The notes beneath the pieces are model-generated. The model had not been told where the DNA came from, made no database searches, and worked only from the letters and a program-made list of their open reading frames with translations. From Firmicutes bacterium UBA2598 (GTDB taxonomy: Bacteria; Bacillota; PH28-bin88): a stretch of 30,624 nt of DNA. Made by a program: the position numbers and the translations under genes. Positions within the stretch are counted from its first letter, which is position 1. The number at the start of each line of letters is the position of its first letter. Positions 22,785-30,624 of the stretch are shown in pieces. The stretch lies in NCBI GenBank assembly GCA_002339345.1, contig DDKM01000043.1:1-30624 (forward strand), read 5' to 3'.

Positions 22785-23545
22785 AGGCAAAACCCAGGAT
22801 TGCTATTTATAAAATGAGTTCCTGCGCCGGATGCCAGCTGGAATTTTTGAATCTGGAGCCGGTGCTGCTGGATGTGGTAGGGGCACTGGATTTCAGTTAT
22901 TTTGTCATGGCTAGGCGCGGCAACCTCCCTGGCCCGTATGACATCGGCTTTGTGGAGGGAGCCATTACCTGTGGGGAAGAAATTGAAAAACTGAAGCAAG
23001 CCCGCAAGGATTGCAAGATGCTGGTGGCTTTGGGGACGTGTGCCTGTTACGGCGGCCTGCCTTCCATCAAAAACTGGGTGCCCCAGAGGGTGGTGGAGGG
23101 CTTGGTATACAGTGACCTGTCTGCCATCCATTCCACCAAGGCCTACAGTATAGACCAGTATGTGGAAGTGGACGCTTTCCTGAAAGGTTGCCCCGTCAAC
23201 AAGGATGAGCTGGTGGAATTTATCAAGGGTGCCCTGTTGGGGATCAGGCCCTATCTACGGCCCCACAGCGTATGCGTGGAATGCAAGCTGCACGAAAACG
23301 TGTGCTTGTTTACCAGCAAAGGGGAGGTGTGCATGGGCCCCGTCACCACCGCCGGTTGCGGTGCGTTGTGTCCCTCAAATGCCAAGGCCTGTGACGGCTG
23401 CCGGGGACCTGCCAATGATGCCAACACCGAGTCGCTGGCGCACGCCTTTTTGGCACACGGCCTGCACAAAAACGATATCATCAGGAAGTTTCGCAAGTTT
23501 GCGGGATTAACCCCTGAGTTTAGCAAAGGAGTTGAGGTGGTATGA
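22781..23545 (+). CDS. hydD: [NiFe] hydrogenase small (delta) subunit
   Basis: A 254-residue small subunit that carries iron-sulfur clusters next to the NiFe site. The proximal cluster ligands begin with SSCAGCQLEF (Cys 15 and 18), followed by GTCACYGG (about 85-92) and KGCPVNKDEL. The C-terminal half has CVECKLHENVC and further cysteines (CMGP, GCGALCPS, CDGC) for the medial and distal clusters. No Tat signal is present, so the enzyme is cytoplasmic. GTG 22781 overlaps the hydG stop; a longer in-frame start at 22673 lies inside hydG and is rejected. Its TGA overlaps the hydA ATG, which indicates translational coupling. Confidence 0.94.
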   Translation: MKAKPRIAIYKMSSCAGCQLEFLNLEPVLLDVVGALDFSYFVMARRGNLPGPYDIGFVEGAITCGEEIEKLKQARKDCKMLVALGTCACYGGLPSIKNWVPQRVVEGLVYSDLSAIHSTKAYSIDQYVEVDAFLKGCPVNKDELVEFIKGALLGIRPYLRPHSVCVECKLHENVCLFTSKGEVCMGPVTTAGCGALCPSNAKACDGCRGPANDANTESLAHAFLAHGLHKNDIIRKFRKFAGLTPEFSKGVEVV

Positions 23546-24825
23546 GCGGCAAGCACATCCGTGTGGATTACCTGGCCCGGGTGGAGGGTGAGGCTGCCCT
23601 GGACGTCAGGGTGCGGGATGGTTCAATTACCAGCTTGCAGCTCAATGTCTTTGAGCCACCTCGCTTTTTCCAGGGGTTCCTGGTGGGCCGCAAGTATGAT
23701 GAGGTACCGGGCATTGTTTCGCGGATTTGTGGCATTTGCCCGGTTTCCCACCAGCTGACCTCCATCATGGCCATTGAGGACGCCATGGGGGTTAAGGTTT
23801 CCCGGCAAACCAGGGACCTGCGCAAGCTTTTTGCCTTAAGCCAGTATATCCAGAGCCACGCCCTGCACATTTACCTGCTGGCTGCCCCAGATTTTCTGGG
23901 CTATGAAAGTGTATTGTCCATGGTGCCGGATCACCTGCAGGTGGTGGCCAGGGCGCTCAAGCTCAAACGCCTGGGCAATGACCTGACCACCCTCATCGGC
24001 GGGCGGGAAGTCCACCCCGTTACAGCGGTGGTGGGTGGGTTTACTGCTATCCCCTCCAGGGCGGATCTGCTGTCCATCAGGGAAAGGCTGGTGAAGGCCA
24101 AGGCTGACGGCCTGGCCACCATAGAACTGATTGCTTCCCTGTCCCTGCCGGATTTCCAGTGGGACACCGAGCACGTGGCCTTGACGGCAGACGGCGAATA
24201 CGCGGTGAACGCAGGCCGGTTGCTGTCCAATAAGGGTTTGGATATCCCGGTATGGGAATACCGTGGCCACATCAAGGAAAAACATGTGCCCCATTCCCAT
24301 GCCCTACACTCCTACATCGAGGGACGGGGTTCCTTCCTGGTAGGCCCCCTGGCCAGGGTAAACCTGAATATGGCCAGAATGATGCCAGAAGCCCGGCAGG
24401 CGGCAATGGACAGCGGGGTGTTCCCCAGCCTGAACCCCTTCCACAGCGCCCTGGCCAGGGCGGTGGAACTTGTGCACAGTATTGAAGAATCCATCCTGCT
24501 CATTGACCGTCTGGAACCGGTGGAGGAAGAACGGGACTACGTCATCCAGGCCGGTGAGGGGTTTGCCATCACCGAAGCACCCAGGGGCATCCTCTACCAC
24601 AGTTACAGGATCAATGACCAGGGCGTTGTGGAGGCAGCGGACATCGTCTCTCCCACTGCCCATAATGTGCACAACATGGAGCAGGATTTATGGCGTTTTG
24701 TTCCCACCGTGTTGGACCTGCCGGAAGAAGAAGCAACCCTGAAGTGTGAGATGGTCATCCGCAACTATGATCCCTGTTTCTCCTGTTCCGCCCATTTCCT
24801 CAAAATGAAAGTGGATCGGGGTTAA
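23542..24825 (+). CDS. hydA: [NiFe] hydrogenase large (alpha) subunit
   Basis: A 427-residue catalytic subunit that binds the Ni-Fe(CN)2CO centre and oxidises or makes H2. Both metal-binding motifs are intact: RICGICPVSHQ (Cys 63 and 66, His 70) and DPCFSCSAH (Cys 412 and 415, His 418). Nine residues after His 418 form the C-terminal tail normally removed by the maturation protease, whose gene is next. With HydB, HydG and HydD in the same order as Pyrococcus sulfhydrogenase it is a group 3b bidirectional NAD(P)-linked enzyme. Sulfur reduction is possible but unproven. hypABCDEF genes are not in the window. Confidence 0.96.
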   Translation: MSGKHIRVDYLARVEGEAALDVRVRDGSITSLQLNVFEPPRFFQGFLVGRKYDEVPGIVSRICGICPVSHQLTSIMAIEDAMGVKVSRQTRDLRKLFALSQYIQSHALHIYLLAAPDFLGYESVLSMVPDHLQVVARALKLKRLGNDLTTLIGGREVHPVTAVVGGFTAIPSRADLLSIRERLVKAKADGLATIELIASLSLPDFQWDTEHVALTADGEYAVNAGRLLSNKGLDIPVWEYRGHIKEKHVPHSHALHSYIEGRGSFLVGPLARVNLNMARMMPEARQAAMDSGVFPSLNPFHSALARAVELVHSIEESILLIDRLEPVEEERDYVIQAGEGFAITEAPRGILYHSYRINDQGVVEAADIVSPTAHNVHNMEQDLWRFVPTVLDLPEEEATLKCEMVIRNYDPCFSCSAHFLKMKVDRG

Positions 24826-24829
24826 CATC

Positions 24830-25288
24830 ATGGAACTGGTAATTGTTGGGTGCGGCAATCCCTTGTTGGGGGATGACGGGGTAGGGCTGGAGGTGGTGCG
24901 GCGGCTGTCCGCCGCACCCCTCCCCCCCGGAGTCCGGGTGGTGGAAGCCGGCCTGCCTGGGTTGACGTTACTGGATATTGTCCACGGGTACAGGCAGGCG
25001 GTGATTGTGGATGCGGTGATGGCCGGACTGCCGCCGGGGGAAGTGCTGTGTTTTAGCGATGGTGAACTGCCGCCTCCTGGTTACAGCCGCTGGTCGCTGC
25101 ACGGTGTCGGTCTGGTGGAGGCCTTGAAACTGGGGCGCCTGTTGGGAGATGGCTTCCCTGAACAGCTGACAATTTACGGCATTCAGGTGGGCAGTGTCAA
25201 CCTGGGTGAAGGGCTTTCCCCTCCCGTACTGGCGGCAGTGGAAACGGTGGTGGATCGTATTGGTAAGGAAGTGCTGGTTAGATCATAA
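24830..25288 (+). CDS. Hydrogenase maturation protease (HycI/HyaD family)
   Basis: A 152-residue endopeptidase that clips the C-terminal tail of the large subunit after nickel insertion. VIVGCGNPLLGDDGVGLEVV (about 4-23) is the family signature with its metal-binding acidic residue. IVDAVMAG (about 62-69) supplies a second acidic residue and SLHGVG (about 88-93) a histidine. ATG 24830 is 4 bases after the hydA stop, so the protease is made with its substrate, whose nine-residue tail is present. Its stop region (TCATAA, 25283-25288) is shared with the convergent response regulator gene. Confidence 0.93.
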   Translation: MELVIVGCGNPLLGDDGVGLEVVRRLSAAPLPPGVRVVEAGLPGLTLLDIVHGYRQAVIVDAVMAGLPPGEVLCFSDGELPPPGYSRWSLHGVGLVEALKLGRLLGDGFPEQLTIYGIQVGSVNLGEGLSPPVLAAVETVVDRIGKEVLVRS

Positions 25289-25981
25289 CTGTTTTGCCAG
25301 CAGCCCGTGTTCCATGGCAAGGCGCACCGCCTGCATCCGGTTTTTGGAACCCAGTTTTTCCATAATGTTTTTCAGGTGGTTTTTTACCGTATTTTCACTG
25401 ATCACCAGGGTTTCGGCAATTTCCCGGTTGGTAGCACCGGCTGCCACCAACCGTAACACTTCCTTTTCCCTGTGGGACAGGATAACCTGCTGCTCCGGCT
25501 GTTTCTGATGCCTGGCCATGCTTTCTAAAATCCTACCGGCCAGCACAGGAGGGATAACCGCTTCCCCCCTGCTGATGCCCGCCAGGTAAAAAAACAGATG
25601 GGCAGGTTCAATTGTTTTTGATAAATACCCCTTGGCCCCAGCCTTGATTGCCGCCATCATGGTTTCTTCTCCATCCATCGTGGTCAGCACAACCACTTTG
25701 ATCTCCGGAAAACCATGGCAGATATGGCGAATTACCTCAATACCGTCTCCTCCCGGCAGGTTGATATCCATCAATACCAGGTCAGGCTGCAGCTCTGGCA
25801 GTTTGAGCAGAAGTTCTGTCCTGTCCTTGGCCTCACCAACCACCTCCAAATCATCCCTGTTCTGCATCAAGGAGGTGAGTCCCTTACGAATCAGGGTCTG
25901 CGGGTCTGCCAGCATCACCCGGAGCTTCCCAGGCGGTGCTTCCTTTGCCGGTACCCATTCATCTCCCCGTTTTCCCTCCAT
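25283..25981 (-). CDS. NarL/LuxR-type response regulator
   Basis: A 232-residue cytoplasmic transcription regulator. The receiver domain (about 19-138) has the phospho-acceptor Asp 72 in LVLMDINLPGG and the Lys 122 in LSKTIEP. The C-terminal LuxR helix-turn-helix (about 167-230) shows LSHREKEVLRLVAAGATNREIAETL and NTVKNHLKNIMEKLG. No sensor kinase is adjacent, so the input is unknown. ATG 25981 has GGGGGG about 8 bases upstream. It is convergent with, and overlaps by 6 bases, the hydrogenase protease gene, which suggests it might control the hydrogenase, though this is only position. Confidence 0.92.
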   Translation of the reverse strand: MEGKRGDEWVPAKEAPPGKLRVMLADPQTLIRKGLTSLMQNRDDLEVVGEAKDRTELLLKLPELQPDLVLMDINLPGGDGIEVIRHICHGFPEIKVVVLTTMDGEETMMAAIKAGAKGYLSKTIEPAHLFFYLAGISRGEAVIPPVLAGRILESMARHQKQPEQQVILSHREKEVLRLVAAGATNREIAETLVISENTVKNHLKNIMEKLGSKNRMQAVRLAMEHGLLAKQL

Positions 25982-26182
25982 TTGGCCATCCCCCCATTAA
26001 CAAAGGTCCATCAGGGCCAGAGGAAATTGCATGACACTGATCTTTTTCCATATCGCGATTTTAAAACCCTTTTTTGTTTTGTTCATTATGGCATTCATTT
26101 GCCCTTAATAGCCAGGAAAAAAATGCAGTGGCCGTTCTTTGAAATTGTACCCCACATGGGTGATGGTGGTCAAAGCAGCCAA

Positions 26183-26211
26183 TTGCATCGCAAAAAAAGG
26201 TGTGTTATAAT
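26183..26211 (+). promoter_or_regulatory. Promoter of rpmE
   Basis: TTGCAT (26183-26188), 17 bases, then a perfect TATAAT (26206-26211). The site lies in the 25982-26263 gap, which otherwise shows only A/T-rich sequence without a supported gene. Confidence 0.75.
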
Positions 26212-26263
26212 TGAACAGGTTTTTATTGGGGTTCATGTGCTGGCGGGAAAGAGGTGAACATTC

Positions 26264-26464
26264 GTGAAGGAAAAGATCCACCCCAAATATGAAACAGCCA
26301 ATGTTACCTGTGTCTGTGGTAACGTTTTTGAGACCCGCTCAACCAAAAAGGAAATTAAGGTTGAAGTCTGCTCGAACTGCCATCCCTTCTACACCGGCTC
26401 CAAGGTCAGGCTGGTGGAATCCGGGGGTCGGATTGAGAAATTCAAAAAGAAGTACGGCATGTAG
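26264..26464 (+). CDS. rpmE: Ribosomal protein L31, zinc-binding form
   Basis: A 66-residue large-subunit protein. MKEKIHPKYETANVTCVCGN and CSNCHPFYTGSKV match RpmE; cysteines 16, 18, 36 and 39 form the zinc site, so this is the C+ type used when zinc is available. GTG 26264 follows AAGAGGTGAA. A good promoter lies 53 bases upstream and a terminator behind. In Bacillus it follows rho and precedes tdk and prfA; here DUF1385 and prfA follow. Confidence 0.97.
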   Translation: MKEKIHPKYETANVTCVCGNVFETRSTKKEIKVEVCSNCHPFYTGSKVRLVESGGRIEKFKKKYGM

Positions 26465-26468
26465 GAGA

Positions 26469-26495
26469 AGCGGAGCGCAGGCTCTGCTCTTTTTC
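26469..26495 (+). terminator. Terminator after rpmE
   Basis: AGCGGAGC (26469-26476), loop GCAG and GCTCTGCT (26481-26488) form an 8-bp stem with one G-U pair, followed by CTTTTTC. Confidence 0.75.
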
Positions 26496-26523
26496 TATCA
26501 GCCCGTAAAAAGGAGGTTTAGCC

Positions 26524-27417
26524 GTGGCCGGTAACCACCAGTACGGCGGGCAGGCGGTTATTGAAGGTGTGATGATGCGCGGGGCCAGGCACCTGGCGGT
26601 GGCTGTGCGCCGCCCCGATGGCGACATTCTCGTGGATGCCAGGAATATTAGTTCCCTGGGTGAACGATTCCCTGTCCTGCGCCGCCCGGTGCTGCGCGGG
26701 GTGGTGGCGCTGGTGGAGGCGTTGACCCTGGGGATACAGGTGCTAACCTTTTCCGCCAACCAGTCGGTGGGTGAGGAAGAGGAAGAACTGAGCAAGGGTG
26801 AAATGGCCCTCACCATTGTGCTGGCCGTCGGACTGGCCATCCTGCTCTTTATCATAATCCCCACCACAGCGGCCCATTTCATGCGCACGTACCTGGCGGG
26901 CTTTTGGCAGTCCCTGGCGGAGGGCTTGCTGCGTATTGTCATTTTTCTTTTGTATATTATCACCATTTCCCGCATCCGGGATATCCAGCGGGTGTTCCAG
27001 TATCACGGGGCGGAACACAAGGTCATCCATGCCTATGAGGCAGGTGAGGATTTGACGGTGGCCAATGCCCAGCGGCACACCACCCTGCACCCCCGCTGCG
27101 GTACCGCCTTTTTACTGATTGTAATGGTGCTAACCATTTTGGTTTATTCCCTTTTGCCCCCCATGGACATTTGGGCCAGGATCGGTTCCCGCATCCTCCT
27201 GTTGCCCCTGGTAGCCGGGTTGGGTTACGAGATACTGAAACTCTCCAGCCGCAATTTACAACGTCCCCTCATTAGGGCCCTCATCGCCCCCGGGTTGTGG
27301 CTGCAACGGCTGACCACCAGGGAACCGGGGGACGACCAGGTGGAGGTAGCCATCAGTGCTTTGCAGGCGGTGTTGGCACAGGAAGAAGCTGCCCGTTCCC
27401 AGGACATCGCCGTCTAG
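26524..27417 (+). CDS. DUF1385 membrane protein (YqhQ-like)
   Basis: A 297-residue membrane protein with about four to five hydrophobic segments (two near 95-112 and 128-150, others at 195-245). QYGGQAVIEGVMMRG (about 6-20) and FQYHGAEHKVIHAYE (about 158-172), with HPRCGTAFL after it, are the DUF1385 signatures; the His-rich loop could bind metal. YqhQ of Bacillus belongs to the family and its biochemical role is unclear. GTG 26524 follows AAGGAGG. Its place between rpmE and prfA recurs in many Clostridia. Confidence 0.9.
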   Translation: MAGNHQYGGQAVIEGVMMRGARHLAVAVRRPDGDILVDARNISSLGERFPVLRRPVLRGVVALVEALTLGIQVLTFSANQSVGEEEEELSKGEMALTIVLAVGLAILLFIIIPTTAAHFMRTYLAGFWQSLAEGLLRIVIFLLYIITISRIRDIQRVFQYHGAEHKVIHAYEAGEDLTVANAQRHTTLHPRCGTAFLLIVMVLTILVYSLLPPMDIWARIGSRILLLPLVAGLGYEILKLSSRNLQRPLIRALIAPGLWLQRLTTREPGDDQVEVAISALQAVLAQEEAARSQDIAV

Positions 27418-27488
27418 TACATTACTTGGCAAACCGGGAATGGTTGAAACCGTGACCTGTTGCCGATCATAGGTATGAGGTGATTTGG

Positions 27489-28556
27489 ATGTATGACAAG
27501 CTGCAGCATTTGGAAGAAAGATACGAAGAATTGACCAATCTCCTGGCTGACCCGGTGGTGATTGCCGACCAGTCCCAATACCAGAAAAATGCCAAGGCCC
27601 TGGCGGCCCTGACGGACATCGTGACCACCTTCCGGGAGTATAAACGGGTATTGCAGGAAATGGAGGATGCCCGGGCCATGCTGGCGGATAAGCTGGACCC
27701 AGACTTCCGGGAAATGGTTGCCGCCGAATTATCCCAGCTGGAAGAGCGGGAAGGGAAACTGGTGCAACAACTCAAAATTCTCCTGCTGCCCAAGGATCCC
27801 AATGATGAGAAAAACGTCATCATGGAAATTCGGGCGGGCACCGGCGGTGAGGAGGCCGCCCTTTTTGCCGGCGATCTTTTCCGCATGTACAGCCGCTATG
27901 CCGAGAACCGGGGCTGGAAAACGGAGGTGCTGGACTCCAATCCCACCGAACTGGGTGGTTTCAAAGAAATCGTCTTTGAAATCAGCGGCCAGGGCGCGTA
28001 CAGCCAGCTGAAATTCGAATCCGGCGTGCACCGGGTACAGCGCATACCCACTACGGAATCCGGTGGCCGTATCCATACCAGTGCCGCCACGGTGGCGGTG
28101 CTGCCGGAGGCGGAAGAGGTGGATATCCAGATCAACCCGGAGGATATCCGCATCGATGTGTTTTGTGCCAGCGGTCACGGCGGGCAATCGGTCAACACCA
28201 CCCAGTCGGCGGTGCGCATTACCCACCTGCCCACCGGAATGGTTGTTTCCTGCCAGGATGAGAAGTCCCAGCACAAGAACAAGGACCGGGCCATGAAGGT
28301 GCTGCGCTCCCGCCTGCTGGAAAAGGCGCAGCAGGAACAGCAGGGAGAAATGGCCAGCGCCCGCCGCAGCCAGATTGGCAGCGGGGACCGCAGTGAACGC
28401 ATCCGTACCTATAACTTCCCCCAGGGCCGGGTCACCGATCACCGTATCGGCCTGACCCTGCACAAGCTGGAGATGATTCTGGAGGGAGACCTGCAGGATA
28501 TTATCGATGCCCTGGTGACCACCGAGCAGGCGGAAAAATTAAAAAGGGTGGAGTGA
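27489..28556 (+). CDS. prfA: Peptide chain release factor 1
   Basis: Releases finished peptides at UAG and UAA stop codons. The 355-residue protein has the coiled N-terminal domain (MYDKLQHLEERYEELTNLLA), the stop-codon-reading region with a PTTESGG segment, and the catalytic GGQ in GHGGQSVN (Gly 231, Gly 232, Gln 233), the glutamine methylated by PrmC. ATG 27489 is 5 bases behind GAGGTGA; an in-frame GTG at 27480 overlaps that site. The stop overlaps the prmC frame start, and PrmC is the methyltransferase of this protein. Confidence 0.97.
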   Translation: MYDKLQHLEERYEELTNLLADPVVIADQSQYQKNAKALAALTDIVTTFREYKRVLQEMEDARAMLADKLDPDFREMVAAELSQLEEREGKLVQQLKILLLPKDPNDEKNVIMEIRAGTGGEEAALFAGDLFRMYSRYAENRGWKTEVLDSNPTELGGFKEIVFEISGQGAYSQLKFESGVHRVQRIPTTESGGRIHTSAATVAVLPEAEEVDIQINPEDIRIDVFCASGHGGQSVNTTQSAVRITHLPTGMVVSCQDEKSQHKNKDRAMKVLRSRLLEKAQQEQQGEMASARRSQIGSGDRSERIRTYNFPQGRVTDHRIGLTLHKLEMILEGDLQDIIDALVTTEQAEKLKRVE

Positions 28557-28561
28557 CAGCG

Positions 28562-29473
28562 GTGGCTGAAGTAAATGGACGCCCGCCCGGCGGGTTGACC
28601 TGTGGCCAGGCCGTCCGCCAGGGGGAGCGGTTGCTGGCCGCGGCGGGCATTGGGGCGGCCAGGCTGGAGGCGGAGGTGCTGCTGGCCTTTTGCCTGTGCA
28701 CCGACCGCACCGGGGTGCTGCAAAACCTGCACCGGCCGCTTTTGCCCCGGCAAACCGCCGGCTACCTGCACTACCTGGGCCGCCGGGCCGGGGGGGAGCC
28801 CTTGCAGTACCTGACCGGCTGCCAGGAGTTCATGTCCCTGCCCCTTTTGGTTACTCCCCAGGTTTTAATACCCAGGGGAGATACCGAAGTACTTGTGGAG
28901 GCGGTGCTGGAACTGGCCCGGCGGGACCCCCGCCCCTGGCGGGTGGTGGACGTGGGCACCGGCAGCGGGGCCATTGCCCTCAGCCTGGCCCGGTACCTGC
29001 CGGACGGCAGTGAAGTCTATGCCACCGATATCTCCCCTGCGGCCCTGGCGGTGGCAAGGGAAAATGCCGGCCGCCTGGGGCTAACAGTGCGTTTTCTGGC
29101 AGGCGATCTCCTCCGGCCCTTGCTGGATTCCCCCGGATTACTGGGCGATGGGTTTGACGCGGTGATTTCCAATCCCCCATATATTCCCACAGGCCTGCTG
29201 GCCGGCCTGCCGGCAGACGTGCGGCATGAGCCCCGGCTTGCCCTGGATGGTGGTGAGGACGGGCTGGCGGTATACCGGCCGTTGATTGACCAGGCCGCCG
29301 GTGTGCTGAAAAGGGGTGGTTTACTGGCGGTGGAAATCGGCTGGGATCAGGCCTTAGGGGTCACCGGCCTGCTGGGAGAGCAGGGCGGATTTACCGGCAT
29401 CCAGGTCAGACCCGACCTGGCCGGAAGGGACAGAATAGTGCTGGCTTGGAGAGGAGAGGGTCATGGTGAGTAA
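28562..29473 (+). CDS. prmC: Release-factor glutamine N5-methyltransferase
   Basis: SAM-dependent enzyme that methylates the GGQ glutamine of RF1 and RF2, raising their activity. The N-terminal helical domain (about 1-75) is followed by a Rossmann methyltransferase fold: VVDVGTGSGAIALSLA (about 125-140, SAM site) and SNPPYIP (NPPY at about 204-207, glutamine binding). GTG 28562 is about 8 bases behind GGAGTG; GTG 28553, three codons upstream, overlaps the prfA stop and is also possible. Its end overlaps the first chromate-transporter gene by 11 bases. Confidence 0.95.
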   Translation: MAEVNGRPPGGLTCGQAVRQGERLLAAAGIGAARLEAEVLLAFCLCTDRTGVLQNLHRPLLPRQTAGYLHYLGRRAGGEPLQYLTGCQEFMSLPLLVTPQVLIPRGDTEVLVEAVLELARRDPRPWRVVDVGTGSGAIALSLARYLPDGSEVYATDISPAALAVARENAGRLGLTVRFLAGDLLRPLLDSPGLLGDGFDAVISNPPYIPTGLLAGLPADVRHEPRLALDGGEDGLAVYRPLIDQAAGVLKRGGLLAVEIGWDQALGVTGLLGEQGGFTGIQVRPDLAGRDRIVLAWRGEGHGE

Positions 29474-30050
29474 TTCTGCAGGCGCCACAAGGGGTTCCCT
29501 GTGCTGGCGTCTTTTTGCTACCTATTTCCGGCTGGGGGCCATCACCATCGGCGGCGGTGTGGCCATGCTGCCCATTATCGAACGGGAAATGGTCAGTACC
29601 AACAGGTGGTTGACCGCTGACGATTTCCTGGATGCCGCCGCCATTGCCCAGACCCTGCCCGGGGTGCTGGCCATCAACCTCGGGTTGGTGACGGGTTTCC
29701 GGCTGGCCGGCCTGGCCGGCGGTCTGGTGGCCGCCTTGGGGGCGGTGTTGCCCTCATTTATCATGATCCTTATCATTGCCTCCTACCTGCCCATGTTCCG
29801 GCATTACCAGGTGGTGGCGGACTTTTTCACCGGTGCCCAGCCGGCGGTAGTGGCGATACTGGTGGCTGCAGCCTACAAGATCGGCCACAAGGCGGTGAAG
29901 ACCCAGCCCCAAATTATCATCGGCGTTTTGGGGTTCATCGCGGTATGGTACTTTCGCCTCCACCCGGCCCTGGCTCTGCTGGCGGCAGGGGTGGTGGGGG
30001 GACTGTGGTTTAGAAAACCGCTGCCGGCCCGCCGGGCAAAGGAGGGCTAA
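29463..30050 (+). CDS. Chromate transporter, short-chain CHR protein 1
   Basis: A 195-residue membrane protein of one CHR domain. FRLGAITIGGGVAMLPII (about 20-38) is the family's signature, followed by LPGVLAINLGLVTGFR and about four or five further hydrophobic segments. Short CHR proteins are normally encoded in pairs and act together as a two-subunit version of ChrA, exporting chromate or a related oxyanion. ATG 29463 overlaps the prmC end, with GAGAGG upstream. The partner begins 4 bases after its stop. The natural substrate is not known from the sequence. Confidence 0.9.
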   Translation: MVSNSAGATRGSLCWRLFATYFRLGAITIGGGVAMLPIIEREMVSTNRWLTADDFLDAAAIAQTLPGVLAINLGLVTGFRLAGLAGGLVAALGAVLPSFIMILIIASYLPMFRHYQVVADFFTGAQPAVVAILVAAAYKIGHKAVKTQPQIIIGVLGFIAVWYFRLHPALALLAAGVVGGLWFRKPLPARRAKEG

Positions 30051-30053
30051 CAG

Positions 30054-30569
30054 ATGTTATTGGACTTGTTTATTACCTTTTTACGCATCAGCCTTTTTAC
30101 CATCGGCGGCGGTTATGCCATGATTCCCCTGTTCCAGCGGGAACTGGTGGATGTGCACGGGTGGCTGACTCCCGAACAGATGCTGGATATGCTGGCGGTG
30201 GCGGAAATGACCCCCGGCGCCCTGTCCGTTAACCTGGCCACCTATGCCGGTTTTCACCAGGCCGGTTTTTGGGGGGCGGTTTCCGCCACCCTGGGGCTGG
30301 CTGCCCCGTCCATCCTCCTGGTTTTCCTGGTGGTGATGTTCCTCCAGCGGTGGCGGGAACACCCGGTGGTGCAGGCGGTGTTGACCGGCATCCGGCCCAT
30401 GGTGGTGGCGTTAATCCTGGTGGCTTCCCTGTCCATTGCCCGGGTGGCCCTGGGCAGTTGGCCCCAGTATCTTTTGCTGGTGCTGGCGGGGATAGCTTCC
30501 ATCCGATATAATACTCACCCTATGTTGGTAATTGCCGCTGCAGGATTAGCGGGAATTTTACTGTTCTAA
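30054..30569 (+). CDS. Chromate transporter, short-chain CHR protein 2
   Basis: A 171-residue membrane protein, the partner of the preceding CHR gene. LRISLFTIGGGYAMIPLFQR (about 7-26) is the signature, followed by MTPGALSVNLATYAGF and four or five hydrophobic segments. GGAGGG just before the stop of the first gene serves ATG 30054. The two genes probably form one unit, and the window ends 55 bases after the stop in sequence with no visible gene. Confidence 0.9.
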   Translation: MLLDLFITFLRISLFTIGGGYAMIPLFQRELVDVHGWLTPEQMLDMLAVAEMTPGALSVNLATYAGFHQAGFWGAVSATLGLAAPSILLVFLVVMFLQRWREHPVVQAVLTGIRPMVVALILVASLSIARVALGSWPQYLLLVLAGIASIRYNTHPMLVIAAAGLAGILLF

Positions 30570-30624
30570 TGTCAAGTTCCGCCCCCACAATAACCAGAAC
30601 GAGTGCTGTCCGATCCAGTGCTTG

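Noticed and set aside
25715..26257. 180-residue plus-strand open frame
   Set aside because: Its first half is antisense to the response regulator gene and the rest is the A/T-rich promoter region of rpmE; no ribosome site.
27729..28463. 244-residue minus-strand open frame inside prfA
   Set aside because: Antisense to the conserved GGQ region of prfA; no recognisable protein features.
1..30624. CRISPR array, tRNA or rRNA genes, intact transposase
   Set aside because: No regularly spaced direct repeats, no cloverleaf with a recognisable TTCRA arm, and no transposase or integrase motifs were found on reading both strands.

Overview
The window looks like a chromosomal segment of a spore-forming anaerobic Firmicute of the Desulfotomaculum/Pelotomaculum (Peptococcaceae) type. 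This is inferred from a spo0F-like gene and a Spo0E-like protein, frequent GTG and TTG starts with strong GGAGG ribosome sites, moderately high GC, and an HydBGDA-type [NiFe] hydrogenase. The backbone is the block known from Bacillus (argS, pyrG, spo0F, fba, tal, glpX, rho, rpmE, prfA, prmC) in the same order, with accessory genes set into it.

Layout. 1-1051: a terminator-like hairpin followed by a shrunken group IIC intron, an XRE regulator and a Spo0E-like protein. 1143-4607: argS and pyrG. 4720-8664: envelope genes (FemX-like transferase, alanine racemase, SppA, Yip1 membrane protein). 8708-10896: a sigma-H-like promoter, spo0F, a zinc-ribbon protein of unknown function, and fructose-bisphosphate aldolase. 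10938-14686: an inorganic-carbon island with an SbtA-type bicarbonate transporter diverging from a PurE-like protein, an MpsC (DUF2294) protein and biotin carboxylase. 14756-18968: DUF1540, transaldolase, GlpX, Rho and a LysM/M23 peptidase. 19257-20519: a radical SAM protein. 20540-20798: a structured RNA with its own terminator. 20894-25288: hydBGDA and the hydrogenase maturation protease, meeting a NarL-type response regulator tail to tail. 26264-30569: rpmE, DUF1385, prfA, prmC and a pair of short chromate-transporter proteins.

The most interesting part is 11934-12375. The two divergent leader RNAs, for sbtA (minus) and the purE-like gene (plus), share a motif: GACUGG, then ACRARGGGC, a variable hairpin, GGCCRGUY and GUARAGUAARYCAACAC. 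In both, CAACAC can pair with a downstream GUGUUGG followed by a U run. In the plus leader this forms an intrinsic terminator; in the minus leader it also buries the ribosome binding site. This looks like a two-copy riboswitch-type element controlling genes that plausibly share bicarbonate or Na+ as a theme.

A second RNA candidate lies just before the hydrogenase operon, between the radical SAM gene and an exact CRP/FNR-type palindrome (TGTGA-N6-TCACA). No tRNA, rRNA, CRISPR array or intact transposase was found. All functional calls come from reading the sequence and recalling family motifs; no database search was run.
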